From NCBI GenBank assembly GCA_029983505.1, contig JASBZK010000001.1, positions 1 through 64,000 on the forward strand: 64,000 bases of DNA, written 5' to 3'. The position numbers and the translations under genes were made by a program. The stretch's first letter is position 1. Each line of letters starts with the position of its first letter. The stretch comes from Porphyromonas sp. GTDB lineage: Bacteria > Bacteroidota > Bacteroidia > Bacteroidales > Porphyromonadaceae. The notes below the pieces were generated by a model. The model searched no databases, had not been told where the DNA came from, and saw nothing but the letters and a program-made list of their open reading frames with translations. This document shows, one piece after another, positions 52,208-61,301 of the stretch.

Positions 52208-52243
52208 TCTTAACCAATTTGTGATAGTATCTACCTACATTTG
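52208..52243 (+). promoter_or_regulatory. Promoter of TonB receptor 1 with possible activator half-sites
   Basis: TACATTTG (52236-52243) is a good -7 box. TTGTGA (52219-52224) lies exactly 11 bp upstream, with a weaker TCTTAA 11 bp before that. A -33 TTTG at normal spacing is missing. The promoter of the receptor at 58067-61024 has the same geometry. Confidence 0.45.
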
Positions 52244-52322
52244 TAAGTGATCAGACTTGACTGTGATGTTATAGCGAAACTAAATTAGTTTTTACCACAA
52301 TACACTAACTCTAAAAAGACGT

Positions 52323-55196
52323 ATGCATCTTAATCGTATGGTGTTGCTCTTCGGACTCGTGAGCATCCTGACCCTAACTCCGTGTGGTTCGCTCTCGGCA
52401 GAGAATCGTGCCATCCCTGAAAACACCGAAGTAGAAGGTCCCAAGGGAACCATCTCCGGGACAGTTGTCGATGACACCGGTCTCGGTATGCCCGGAGTCC
52501 TTCTCAAGCTCGACAAATACAACCGCTATACCGTAACCGACCTCGATGGTCACTTTATCTTCCTCGCTGTCCCCGAAGGGACCTATATCCTGACTGCTTC
52601 GTACATCGGGTACAAAGATTATACGGCTACCGTCTCTGTCAAGGCGAACCGGGATACCGGTACGGATGTGCGGATGAGTGCTGATGCCGTTATGATAGAC
52701 GAAGTAGTCGTTTTCGGACAGCTGGCCAAAGGACAGGCACGTGCCCTAAATATCGAGAAGAACAACAGCAACATCACCAACCTCGTGGCTGCAGACCAGA
52801 TCGGTCGCTTCCCGGACGCCAATATCGGAGATGCGCTCAAACGCATTCCCGGCATCACCATCCAGACCGACCAAGGCGAAGCCCGAAACCTCGTGGTGCG
52901 CGGACTGGCGACAGCCCTTAACTCCGTCACCCTCGATGGCGGCAGGATTCCTTCTGCCGAAGGGGATAACCGCAATATGCAGCTCGACCTCATCCCCTCC
53001 GAGATGATACAGGTCATAGAGGTGAATAAGACGCTTTTGCCGGATATGGAGGCAGACGCCATTGGCGGATCTGTTAACCTCAAAACAAAGACTGCCCCGG
53101 AGCGCAGACTCCTTAACCTCAATCTCGGATGGGGTTGGAACCCGATCCGTAACAAGCCCTCCTATATAGCAGGGATCACCTATGGGGATCGTTTCTTCGA
53201 CAAGAAACTCGGCGTGGCTCTCACGCTCTCTTTCCAAGACCGAATTTATGGCTCGGATAACGTCGAAGGCGAGTGGGAAAAAGGCGAAGGCGGTGTGGCG
53301 GACTACCTCAAGAAGTTTGAGATCCGCAAATACGATGTCACACGGCTTCGTGGCTCCGTCTCACTGAATATGGACTACGAGATCAGCCCCAATAGTAAGC
53401 TATTCTTCAGCTCGATGTACAACTACCGCAACGACTACGAGAACCGCTATGCGTTCCAGCTTAAGGATATGGAACCGGTGGAGGGGCAGACGGGACTATT
53501 CTCAGGAGAGCTCAGGCGCACGATAAAGATGGGTGCCCTTTCCCCCGAGAACCCCTCCGGTCGCCGGCTCGAGAATCAGCAAATGATGCACTTCACACTC
53601 GGTGGTGATCATCTCTTGGCAAGCAGTCTGCATCTTGATTGGGGCGGCTCCTTTGCACGTGCCCTTGAGAATAAGCTGCACGAGCGTACCCCGGGCTGGA
53701 GAGTGAAAGACGCGTCCATCAAAGCCGATTACACCGATACCCGTTTCCCACTGTTTTCGAGTGAGGATGACGTGTATGACGATTTTAAGCTCAAAGAGCT
53801 TGTGGACAAGACCAGTCGCACCTATGAAGACGAGTGGAGTGCCTATGCCAACTTCCGCCTCCCTCTCTCTGTCATCCGTGACCAAAAAGGACGCCTCCGT
53901 TTCGGGGCGAAAGTTCGGTTCAAAGGGAAAAACAGAGACAATGTGACCTATGAAGCCGAACCCATCGAGAAGGGAGCTTTTGACCTCTCCCGCTTAGACG
54001 TCGGTAGGCTTTCTTTTTCCGGACTCATAGACGGGAGGTACACCCCGGGTCAATTTCCGGATGCACGGGAGCTTGGCGCTCAGGATTGGTTTGATTCGTC
54101 CAAGTTTGAGACGACCGACCTCATAGACGAGTACTGGGCCGATAACTACACGGCGCGGGAGAATATTTATGCTGCTTACTTACGTTGGGACCAAAATATC
54201 ACGGAAGACTTCCTCGCCATACTCGGCGCACGGGTCGAGTACACTGCCGTGGACTATACGGGCAATACGATTGAGTACAACGAGGACGGAGACCCCTCCA
54301 GAGGTCCCGTAAACGAAGGGGATAACGGTTACCTCAACGTCTTTCCGAATCTCACGCTTCGTTACCAACCCATAGACCGGGTCGTCCTACGTGCCGCTTA
54401 CTCCACCGGTATTGCCCGTCCCAACTATTATGACCTTGTTCCTTACTTTAGTGTCAATAGAGAAGACGGTGAGCTCTCTCTTGGAAATCCGGGACTCAGA
54501 AGTACGTATGCGCATAATTTCGACCTTCTTCTTTCCTATTATCCCGGGTCGGTCAGCCATCTGACCGCAGGGGGCTTCTACAAGCGTCTTAATAACTTTA
54601 TCTTCCGGCAAACCCTCGAGAATGTCAGTGCCCGACAGTTCGGACGGATGTACCCTCAGTTTGCGGGTTCTGTCACCGAAGGAGATTGGGACATTTATAC
54701 GCGTGCTAATGGCTCTGCCGTCGACCTCTTTGGCTTTGAAGTCGGGTTTCAGCAGCAGCTTACGTTCCTCCCGGGCTTCCTTAAAGGCTTCTCGCTCTAT
54801 GCCAATTACACCTTCGTTAAATCCATAGCTCACGGCATCACCAACGAGGATGGAGAGGAGCGCAAGGATATGCCTCTCCCGGGTACCGCTCCGCACTCGC
54901 TTAATGTCTCTCTCGGATACGAGCATCCTTATTTCCGTGCACGGCTTTCACTCAATCACGCTTCGTCCTATCTCGACGAACTCGGTTCCGACGCTTTCTC
55001 AGACGTCTACTACGGTAATCAGACCTTCCTTGACTTCAATGCCGATGCGACTCTTGCCAAAGGTCTGACCCTTTATCTCGAAGCCAATAACTTGCTGAAT
55101 ACGCCCTTGTGGTACTATCAGGGGACATCCGATCACGTGAAGCAGCAAGAGTATTATAAGCCTTCGTTCACCGTCGGTCTGAAGTGGAGTCTTTGA
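52323..55196 (+). CDS. TonB-dependent receptor with carboxypeptidase-like domain
   Basis: 957 residues with a signal peptide (cleavage near SLSAEN). A carboxypeptidase-like domain covers about 40-115 (ISGTVVDDTGLGMPGVLLKL shortened). The plug contains RFPDANIGDALKRIPGITI and NLVVRGLATALNSVTLDGGRIPS (shortened), typical of the TIGR01782-like receptors of Bacteroidota and Proteobacteria. The barrel ends in FTVGLKWSL. It probably imports a ligand prepared by the phosphatase-like gene that follows 54 bp downstream. Ligand unknown. Confidence 0.87.
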   Translation: MHLNRMVLLFGLVSILTLTPCGSLSAENRAIPENTEVEGPKGTISGTVVDDTGLGMPGVLLKLDKYNRYTVTDLDGHFIFLAVPEGTYILTASYIGYKDYTATVSVKANRDTGTDVRMSADAVMIDEVVVFGQLAKGQARALNIEKNNSNITNLVAADQIGRFPDANIGDALKRIPGITIQTDQGEARNLVVRGLATALNSVTLDGGRIPSAEGDNRNMQLDLIPSEMIQVIEVNKTLLPDMEADAIGGSVNLKTKTAPERRLLNLNLGWGWNPIRNKPSYIAGITYGDRFFDKKLGVALTLSFQDRIYGSDNVEGEWEKGEGGVADYLKKFEIRKYDVTRLRGSVSLNMDYEISPNSKLFFSSMYNYRNDYENRYAFQLKDMEPVEGQTGLFSGELRRTIKMGALSPENPSGRRLENQQMMHFTLGGDHLLASSLHLDWGGSFARALENKLHERTPGWRVKDASIKADYTDTRFPLFSSEDDVYDDFKLKELVDKTSRTYEDEWSAYANFRLPLSVIRDQKGRLRFGAKVRFKGKNRDNVTYEAEPIEKGAFDLSRLDVGRLSFSGLIDGRYTPGQFPDARELGAQDWFDSSKFETTDLIDEYWADNYTARENIYAAYLRWDQNITEDFLAILGARVEYTAVDYTGNTIEYNEDGDPSRGPVNEGDNGYLNVFPNLTLRYQPIDRVVLRAAYSTGIARPNYYDLVPYFSVNREDGELSLGNPGLRSTYAHNFDLLLSYYPGSVSHLTAGGFYKRLNNFIFRQTLENVSARQFGRMYPQFAGSVTEGDWDIYTRANGSAVDLFGFEVGFQQQLTFLPGFLKGFSLYANYTFVKSIAHGITNEDGEERKDMPLPGTAPHSLNVSLGYEHPYFRARLSLNHASSYLDELGSDAFSDVYYGNQTFLDFNADATLAKGLTLYLEANNLLNTPLWYYQGTSDHVKQQEYYKPSFTVGLKWSL

Positions 55197-55250
55197 CACC
55201 CCCGAGACAGAGCTTTGTCACACACTTATTCTCAGAAACAAAATCCCGAT

Positions 55251-56246
55251 ATGACTCATCTTTTTCCCAAACTTCTTCCCGTCGCATTTCTCCTTTGCCT
55301 CTCCTTTTCTGCACCCATCAGCGCTCAAGATTGTGGGTGCGGGGTCCCGTATGTAACCCCGGAGAGCGCCCTTGATTCACTCAAAAACCTTACCGAAGGC
55401 AGGTATTCTTTCGTCATCGTGAATGATGAGAACCGCTTCGGCTTGTACGGACAGCGGAAAGGTGCTTGGACGCTGGGGGATGTGGCCGAAGCGGTGGATG
55501 CGGAGTTCATCGTCTCCAATGGCGATACCTTCCACTACCTTGGTGTGGCCTCCGTACAAGACCCGGTATTCAAGACCGGCTTCGAGGATATTTATACCCA
55601 CCCGGAGACACACATCCCCTGGTACTTCACGCTTGGCAACCACGAGCACCACGGCAATGGGCAGGCTCTGATTGATTATTCCGAGATCAGTGCGCGCTGG
55701 AATATGCCGAACTTCTACTACAAAATACAGGTACAAAACCCCGACGGCGTCTCTGCCGATCTTTTCCTCATCGATACCCCTTCACTCCTTGATAAATACA
55801 GGGATAACCCCGGGGAATACCCTCAGAGCGCCAAAATCAGCAGGGACGAACAGCTCCGATGGTTGGATAAAGAGCTTGCTATGAGCACGGCTACATTTAA
55901 GATTGTCATCGGACATCATCCTGTGTATGCCCAGACCTCGAAAGATGAATCCGAGCGTCTCGATATGCAGAAATATATCCTGCCTCTCCTCCAAAAGTAC
56001 GGTGCACAGCTCTATTTCGCAGGGCATATCCACAATTTCCAGGTCATCAAGAAGCCGGAATATAAGACCGTATTTGTCACCAATTCGACCATCTCCAAGA
56101 CCCGGGATGTGTCGTACATAGAAGGCACCGTTTTTGCCCAAAATAGTCAAGGAATGACGGTCGTCAGCATATCCGAGGATACTTGCGACTTTTATCTGGT
56201 GGATAATAACGCACATATCCTCTACCGTGAGCGCTTAAGCCGCTAA
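55251..56246 (+). CDS. Exported purple-acid-phosphatase-like metallophosphoesterase
   Basis: 331 residues from ATG 55251. Signal peptide cut near ISAQD. Metal-binding motifs in order: the first Asp in VNDENRFG (where other PAPs have GDWG), GDTFHYLG, GNHEHH, GHHPVY and GHIHNF. The fold resembles tartrate-resistant acid phosphatase relatives of Bacteroidota. It likely releases phosphate or an alcohol from an organophosphate outside the inner membrane, feeding the TonB receptor encoded just upstream. Substrate not determinable. Confidence 0.85.
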   Translation: MTHLFPKLLPVAFLLCLSFSAPISAQDCGCGVPYVTPESALDSLKNLTEGRYSFVIVNDENRFGLYGQRKGAWTLGDVAEAVDAEFIVSNGDTFHYLGVASVQDPVFKTGFEDIYTHPETHIPWYFTLGNHEHHGNGQALIDYSEISARWNMPNFYYKIQVQNPDGVSADLFLIDTPSLLDKYRDNPGEYPQSAKISRDEQLRWLDKELAMSTATFKIVIGHHPVYAQTSKDESERLDMQKYILPLLQKYGAQLYFAGHIHNFQVIKKPEYKTVFVTNSTISKTRDVSYIEGTVFAQNSQGMTVVSISEDTCDFYLVDNNAHILYRERLSR

Positions 56247-56277
56247 TCTTCTGAGGAGGATAGCTCCATTATTCTTG

Positions 56278-56363
56278 CACGTACCGGGGATAGTTTTTCG
56301 GTCTGTAGGAAAGTAAAACGAGATACGTACCGGGAAGATCTTCCCGGTACGTATCTCGTTTTT
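56278..56363. repeat. Family A dispersed inverted repeat, copy 16, with 48-bp perfect palindrome
   Basis: CACGTACCGGGG and CGGTCTGTAGG words, then a perfect palindrome at 56315-56362 centred on AGATCT (56336-56341). Each 24-bp arm contains ACGAGATACGTACCGGGA. It ends in TTTTT and starts in AAAA, so it could terminate both convergent genes. Confidence 0.8.
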
Positions 56364-56369
56364 AGTGAG

Positions 56370-56412
56370 GAGGTGCAGGGCGTGACCTGCACAGTTAGTA
56401 GTCAGCAGTTAG
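56370..56412. repeat. Short tandem repeat (family C), locus 4, with hairpin
   Basis: AGTGAGGAGGTGCAGGGC...GCCCTGCAC-type hairpin word (GTGCAGG/CCTGCAC) next to AGTTAGTAGTCAGCAGTTAG. On the minus strand it reads hairpin, CTCCTCACT, as at 12240-12270. Confidence 0.5.
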
Positions 56413-56429
56413 GTGGTGCAGGGCGGGGA

Positions 56430-56591
56430 GACCGCGTCAGCGGTCTAATGTGATTAGCCCCGTACGAAGACGCCGTCAGGCGTCGATGTGCGGGGGGCAC
56501 TTCTCTTTCCCGGGGTTAAGACCTCGTAGAGGTCTTAACCCCGGGCTACTTCCTCGCGACGCCTAACGGCGTCTATTGCCCCTACCGGGGC
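56430..56591. repeat. Variable-core hairpin cluster (family B), locus 2
   Basis: Hairpins at 56430-56445 (GACCGC/GCGGTC), 56469-56484 (GACGCC/GGCGTC), 56509-56545 (17-bp perfect arms, loop GTA, including GACCTC/GAGGTC), 56558-56573 (GACGCC/GGCGTC) and 56578-56591 (GCCCC/GGGGC). Flanks such as TTCGTACGGGG, CCGGGGTTAA and TCCTCGCGAC match locus 1 near 300-600. Confidence 0.72.
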
Positions 56592-56746
56592 GCTCTATAC
56601 CAATGGGCGAGCCCGAAACCGTTCACACGGTCTCAGGCTCTGATACAGTTGTACTCTTGTAAAATGTTTAGAATTTTTCGTCGCCCGTCGATTGCCGGTT
56701 TGTGGATCGGTAAAAGAGCGGGCTTAGTAGTTAGTTCGGAGTTATA

Positions 56747-58006
56747 TTATTTTGCCCTTGAAGTGTAGGTGTCGGTCTTGAAGTCGTAGCCGGTCCATGC
56801 GAAGAGCGCCTTGTCGGTGCCTTTGAGCGCCTCGTCATTTGTGCGAGAGAATCCAAACCCGTTACTCAGCTTGCCATTCATCTGCTTGCTTTCATTGGTT
56901 ACATTGATGAAGTAGGTGACTTTAACACCATTATCTACGGCGTCACCCTTCTTATCGGTAGAGTCAAAGACGTCACCGTATGAGCCAACACCTGTGAGAT
57001 AGAAGTTATTGATGGTAGCAGAGGCTCCGCGGCGTATCTTGATGACGTCGACAGGGTATTCGCCTACGACTGTGGAGGGCGCGTGGTTCAGGGCGATGGT
57101 GAGGTTTTCGACCTTAAAGTTGGACTGGGTGGGTGCATCCTTGAAGTTGCCGTCGTGGTTGCCGTCAGCTTCGATGCCACGAGGGTCTTCTTCTCCGGAC
57201 TTGTGGCTCGCGCTCCAGATACCGTAGGCGTTGGAGAGTGTGCCGATGTAGCCTTGGGTGAAGTCGAACATATCGTCGTCGTTGTCCACGGAGAGGAAGT
57301 TTTTGACGTTCACTGCGCCGCCGAAGAACTCGACACCGTCATCCGCAGACTTGTAGATGAAGACGTTTTCGATCGTCGTACCGGAGCCTACACCGTGCAG
57401 GGTGAGCCCGTTGTGCTCTACTTCGTCATTTTGGTTGGCGCCGGTGTACTCGAGGATGAGGTACTTGATGGAGCCTGAGTTGTCGTCATTCTTCAGCTCG
57501 GCCGTACCGGGATACTGACCGTACTTGAGGATGGGGTTGATTTCCACGTTTTGGGTGGAGCCTTCGTTGATCTGGGCGTTGCCCGCGATGATGAGACCGC
57601 CCCAAGCACCCGGTTCCTTTTTCGTGCTGGTCATAATGACGGGCTTCTCTGCAGTCCCGTTGATGTTGATCTTACCGCCTCTTTCGACGATGATGTAGCT
57701 GTCGAACTTCGGCGTAGCGCTGATGATGGCGCCTTCGCCGATATTGAGGGTGCCGCCTTTCTTGACGTACAGAGTACCGTCAAGGGTGTAGATGGTGCCC
57801 GCTTTGAGATCCTTCACACCGGTGATTTCGCCATTGATGACGTCACCTGCCACTACGGGAGCGGGCTCGGGCTTAGGCTCCGGTTTGGGTGTGGGGGTAG
57901 GTGTGGGATCGGGCTTATTGGCAGGGTCTTCGTTGCAAGACACTGCACCGAGAGTAAGTACGCACGCCGCAAGGACGGTGGCGAGAGTTTTGATGCTTAC
58001 GTTCAT
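56747..58006 (-). CDS. Beta-helix surface lipoprotein
   Basis: 419 residues. Lipobox AVSC (Cys24), then a Pro-Thr-Lys-Glu linker of about 20 residues (PTPTPTPKPEPKPEP), then repeats resembling a right-handed parallel beta-helix (GTLYVKKGGTLNIGEGAIISA, AWGGLIIAGNAQINEGS). Such proteins often accompany TonB receptors in Bacteroidota and are sometimes misnamed multidrug transporters. It starts 60 bp after the TonB gene and is likely its surface partner. Enzymatic residues are not recognised. Confidence 0.78.
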   Translation of the reverse strand: MNVSIKTLATVLAACVLTLGAVSCNEDPANKPDPTPTPTPKPEPKPEPAPVVAGDVINGEITGVKDLKAGTIYTLDGTLYVKKGGTLNIGEGAIISATPKFDSYIIVERGGKININGTAEKPVIMTSTKKEPGAWGGLIIAGNAQINEGSTQNVEINPILKYGQYPGTAELKNDDNSGSIKYLILEYTGANQNDEVEHNGLTLHGVGSGTTIENVFIYKSADDGVEFFGGAVNVKNFLSVDNDDDMFDFTQGYIGTLSNAYGIWSASHKSGEEDPRGIEADGNHDGNFKDAPTQSNFKVENLTIALNHAPSTVVGEYPVDVIKIRRGASATINNFYLTGVGSYGDVFDSTDKKGDAVDNGVKVTYFINVTNESKQMNGKLSNGFGFSRTNDEALKGTDKALFAWTGYDFKTDTYTSRAK

Positions 58007-58066
58007 AACGTGAGGGTTTTGTTAAGGATTAGAGTGTGTATTTAATTTGGTCTTTGGTTCGTTTGG

Positions 58067-61024
58067 TCAGAACTTGTAGGTGAGCCCCAGAGAGAAACTT
58101 ACGCCGTAGCGGAAGTCGCGTACCACATAGGGCTTGCTGAAGTCCGTACCGATGTAGGGGTCGTCGAACTCGTAGATGTCGTCGTAGGAGCCCTGAAGTA
58201 TCGGAAGTCCGTCGGGGTTTTGGGCAGAGAGCTCGCGCCGGATGATGTCGTTGGCGAGCTGAGAGACGGTGTAGTGCGGGTTCAGGATGTTATTGACTTT
58301 GAGCTTAAGGGAGAGCTTGTCGGTGAGGTCGGCCGATGCTACGAAGTTCAGCGTGGGGATGCCTTTCTCGACGAGGTCGTACTTGGACATATCGATGCTG
58401 CCGTAGGCGTAGATCCGGTCGTAGAAGTAGCTCAATAGCAGCGCCGCACTGTAGCTCTTGGCGCCCTTGGTGTAGGTGTAGGTGAGGTCTCCGTTGGCGA
58501 GAAGCGGAGAGGCACTCTCAAGCTGGGTGTATCGGGCGTTCTCCGCGGGGAAATTTGATTTGTCGGACGGATGATCCGTCTCAGGGAAGTTCAGCCAGAG
58601 ATTGGAGAAGAGGTAAGAGGCGTTCAGTCCGAGGGTGAGCTTGTGGCGCTCCTGTGTGCCTTCGTTGTAGAAGTCCAGGAGGTTTTTCTTGAAGTCTACC
58701 TCCGCGCCGGCCACGTTGGCCTCTTCGGCAGTCCTCCGGTACTCCATCTTCTTGGCCGGTCCGCCGAAGTATCCCTTGCCCATCGGGTCTGTGAGGTGCT
58801 TGTAGAAGACCCCCACCGTGAGGTACTCGTCGTCCGAGAGGTACCAGTCGTACTTCAGGTCTGCGTTCCAGAAGTAGGAGACCTTATTGAAAGGCCAGCC
58901 ATAGACCGTGTAATCCAAGCCGATGTAGTTGTACTGCGAAAACTCTTTGAACCTCGGCACGGCGTAGGACCGTGATGCGCTGAAGCGGAGGGTGTGTTCG
59001 TCGTTGATGGCGTACTTGATATTGACGGACGGGAGCCAGATCGGGCGCTTGAACTGCACGGAGTCGTACATCAACGTGCCGGTGGCGTCCTTGGGGAGCT
59101 CGTTCTGTCCGTAGATGGTCCGCTGCTCGACGAGGTCTGCACGCACACCCAGGTTCACGGACCAATGGTCGCTGAAGGTGTGGTTCACTTCGATATAGGG
59201 CGAGTGTACTTTTTTGTCCCCACGGAAGTAAATCGTCGTATTGGGGTCGTAGATGCCCCCGTTCGGTTTGCTCTGGTCGTACTTGATGATGTTGGAGAAG
59301 TCGATTGCCTCCAGTTCCTCCATCGAGAGAGCCTGTGTTCTGTCTCCGTTGAGCTGCACGGCGCGGTTCACGAAGTCATGGTTGTACATCTGGAAGTCGT
59401 ACCCTATGGTGAGGGAGGACTTGTCGGCATACGTCCAGTCGAATCCCGCACGCACGGTCAGCTGGTCTTCCTTAAGGATGTCGTTGTATCTGAAGTTGCT
59501 GTCCCCCGCACCGAGAGACCAGGTGGATTTTTTGTCCTCAAGGGTGTCTCCTGTTACTCTCTTATTGAAGTACAGCCTGCGGCGGTCCGGCTCGTAGCCT
59601 CTGAGGTTGCTGTAGCTGGCGCCGACACTGAGTTTGAGTTTGTCCGCGAGTGTCCAGTGCGAGAGCAGCTGATTGACCATCAGGTAATTGTCTCTTGCGT
59701 TCTCAAAGATTACGGACTGACCATAGTCGTTTTCGGGCTCCGTGTACTCGCCGCCGCTGCCGGAGGTGAAGATGTAGTACCGGTTATTGCTGTGGATGCC
59801 GAGGAAGTTGTACTCGATACTGTGTTTCTTCCCAAGGTCGAGTGTGGCGTTGCCCATCACGATCTGTCTTGTGTCGGTCGTGGAGACGGTGCCGGTCTGA
59901 GCGGACTCGAAGATGTAGGAGGCATCGGCTACTTTCGAAACTCCGGAGTTGAAGTTGCGGGAGATACGGTCGGAGAAAGAATTGTCCACGGAGTGGTTGG
60001 CGACAAGGATTATGGAGAGGCTGTTTTTGTCGCCCACCTTGAAGCGCTTACCTGCCATAAGTCCGAAAGAGTGGTCGATAGGGGCATTGACCCTTCTCGG
60101 AGTGAGGCTGTTGGACATAGGGTTGGGAGTGCCGGCGGGGAGGTCGTTATTCTGCTCGCCCGGCTCGAAGGCAAAGTCGCGGTTGGAGATGCCCCAGTAG
60201 TTGGTGCCGTCCGGACGGTAAAACTTGTTGCCGAGTACAGACGTATTTACCCCGGCGTCCGCACTGACCTGAAAGAGCCTGTCACCGACGAGTTTTTTGC
60301 TCTGAATGTCTATGATGGCGCCCCCGACTTCTGCGGTCTGAGAGGCCGTGAATGCCTTGGAGACACCGACACTTTGGAGCATATCGGTCTCGAAGATGTT
60401 GAGCGAGATGTTTTTGGACTCGGGGTCGTCGGAGGGTAGGGGGAAGCCGTTGAGGGTCGTGGTGTTGTACCGGTCTCCCAGACCGCGCACAAAGACGTTT
60501 TTCTGTCCCTCTTGGCGGCTGACACCGGAGATTTGAGCCACGGCGGCTTCGGCATCACCGATACCTTTTCGTGAGAGCTCATGCGCGCCGATGGCTTGCG
60601 TGGCGATGAGGGACTGCTTTTGGTTAAGGAGCAACATTGATTCTGTCTCGTTGTTGCCCTCCGCTTCCACCACTACTTCGCCGAGCATTTTCTCGTCAGT
60701 GGAGAGCTTGGAGTCCAGGACGGTGGACTTGTGTGCGGTCACGACCACTTTCTCCACCGTGTTCGTGAGGTAAGAGATGTAGGAGATGACTACCGAATAG
60801 GTGCCGGCGGGGACATTTTGGATGCTGTAGTTGCCGTCGAGGTCGGTGATGGCGCCTAATCCTGTGCCTTCGATGCGTACTGTGGCACCTGTGAGGGGGT
60901 AGCCCTCTGCCGCGTCGAGAACCGTACCTACGACCGACCCGTTTCCCGAACCTTTCTTCTGCCCGAAAGCAAGGGTGGCGGTCGCTACCGATAGAATGAT
61001 TGCAAGTAGAGCACGAAACTTCAT
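58067..61024 (-). CDS. TonB-dependent receptor with carboxypeptidase-like domain
   Basis: 985 residues. Signal peptide cut near AFGQK. A carboxypeptidase-like domain at about 30-110 (VVGTVLDAAEGYPLTGATV shortened). The plug contains LSRKGIGDAEAAVAQISGVS and FVRGLGDRYNTTTLNGFPLPS (shortened). The barrel ends SFSLGLTYKF. It imports an unknown ligand with the lipoprotein that follows. Its upstream region carries tandem half-sites in an arrangement shared with the other receptor at 52323. Confidence 0.88.
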   Translation of the reverse strand: MKFRALLAIILSVATATLAFGQKKGSGNGSVVGTVLDAAEGYPLTGATVRIEGTGLGAITDLDGNYSIQNVPAGTYSVVISYISYLTNTVEKVVVTAHKSTVLDSKLSTDEKMLGEVVVEAEGNNETESMLLLNQKQSLIATQAIGAHELSRKGIGDAEAAVAQISGVSRQEGQKNVFVRGLGDRYNTTTLNGFPLPSDDPESKNISLNIFETDMLQSVGVSKAFTASQTAEVGGAIIDIQSKKLVGDRLFQVSADAGVNTSVLGNKFYRPDGTNYWGISNRDFAFEPGEQNNDLPAGTPNPMSNSLTPRRVNAPIDHSFGLMAGKRFKVGDKNSLSIILVANHSVDNSFSDRISRNFNSGVSKVADASYIFESAQTGTVSTTDTRQIVMGNATLDLGKKHSIEYNFLGIHSNNRYYIFTSGSGGEYTEPENDYGQSVIFENARDNYLMVNQLLSHWTLADKLKLSVGASYSNLRGYEPDRRRLYFNKRVTGDTLEDKKSTWSLGAGDSNFRYNDILKEDQLTVRAGFDWTYADKSSLTIGYDFQMYNHDFVNRAVQLNGDRTQALSMEELEAIDFSNIIKYDQSKPNGGIYDPNTTIYFRGDKKVHSPYIEVNHTFSDHWSVNLGVRADLVEQRTIYGQNELPKDATGTLMYDSVQFKRPIWLPSVNIKYAINDEHTLRFSASRSYAVPRFKEFSQYNYIGLDYTVYGWPFNKVSYFWNADLKYDWYLSDDEYLTVGVFYKHLTDPMGKGYFGGPAKKMEYRRTAEEANVAGAEVDFKKNLLDFYNEGTQERHKLTLGLNASYLFSNLWLNFPETDHPSDKSNFPAENARYTQLESASPLLANGDLTYTYTKGAKSYSAALLLSYFYDRIYAYGSIDMSKYDLVEKGIPTLNFVASADLTDKLSLKLKVNNILNPHYTVSQLANDIIRRELSAQNPDGLPILQGSYDDIYEFDDPYIGTDFSKPYVVRDFRYGVSFSLGLTYKF

Positions 61025-61125
61025 AAAATCACAGAGTCCTGCAGTATTTTTTTGTTCAAAAAGTGTTTGGTCATTTTCCCCGGGGAAAACGTATCGCGGC
61101 GTAGATCCGCTTCCTGAATCCGCTG

Positions 61126-61161
61126 CAAAGGTGCCACGGCGATGTTACAATGTGGTGACAA
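61126..61161 (-). promoter_or_regulatory. Promoter of TonB receptor 2 with PHO-box-like half-sites
   Basis: Read on the minus strand: TTGTCA (61156-61161), 5 bp, TTGTAA (61145-61150), 11 bp, then the -7-like box CACCTTTG (61126-61133). The two hexamers repeat with an 11-bp period, as PhoB half-sites do. Confidence 0.5.
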
Positions 61162-61301
61162 GATTGCTTTTTAATACTTTATAATAAACTTTTACCTTTA
61201 CTCTGTGCATGTTCCGAATGAGAAGACCGTGCCGACACGTCCTTCGGATTGTCGGGATTGCGACGGGTGCACTCTTGCCTCTCTCCCTCGTGTGTGCACG
61301 C

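Larger units (their letters stand above)
51942..52322. other. Divergent regulatory gap
   Basis: Holds a family A repeat (52023-52106) toward the lipoprotein/ftsW side and the promoter of the TonB receptor (52208-52243) toward the other. No gene seen. Confidence 0.6.
56247..56746. other. Convergent gene-free region rich in palindromes
   Basis: Between two convergent transcription units. Contains family A copy 16 with a 48-bp perfect palindrome, a family C word, a family B hairpin cluster (56430-56591) and a small hairpin near 56605-56640. No gene is supported. Confidence 0.65.
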
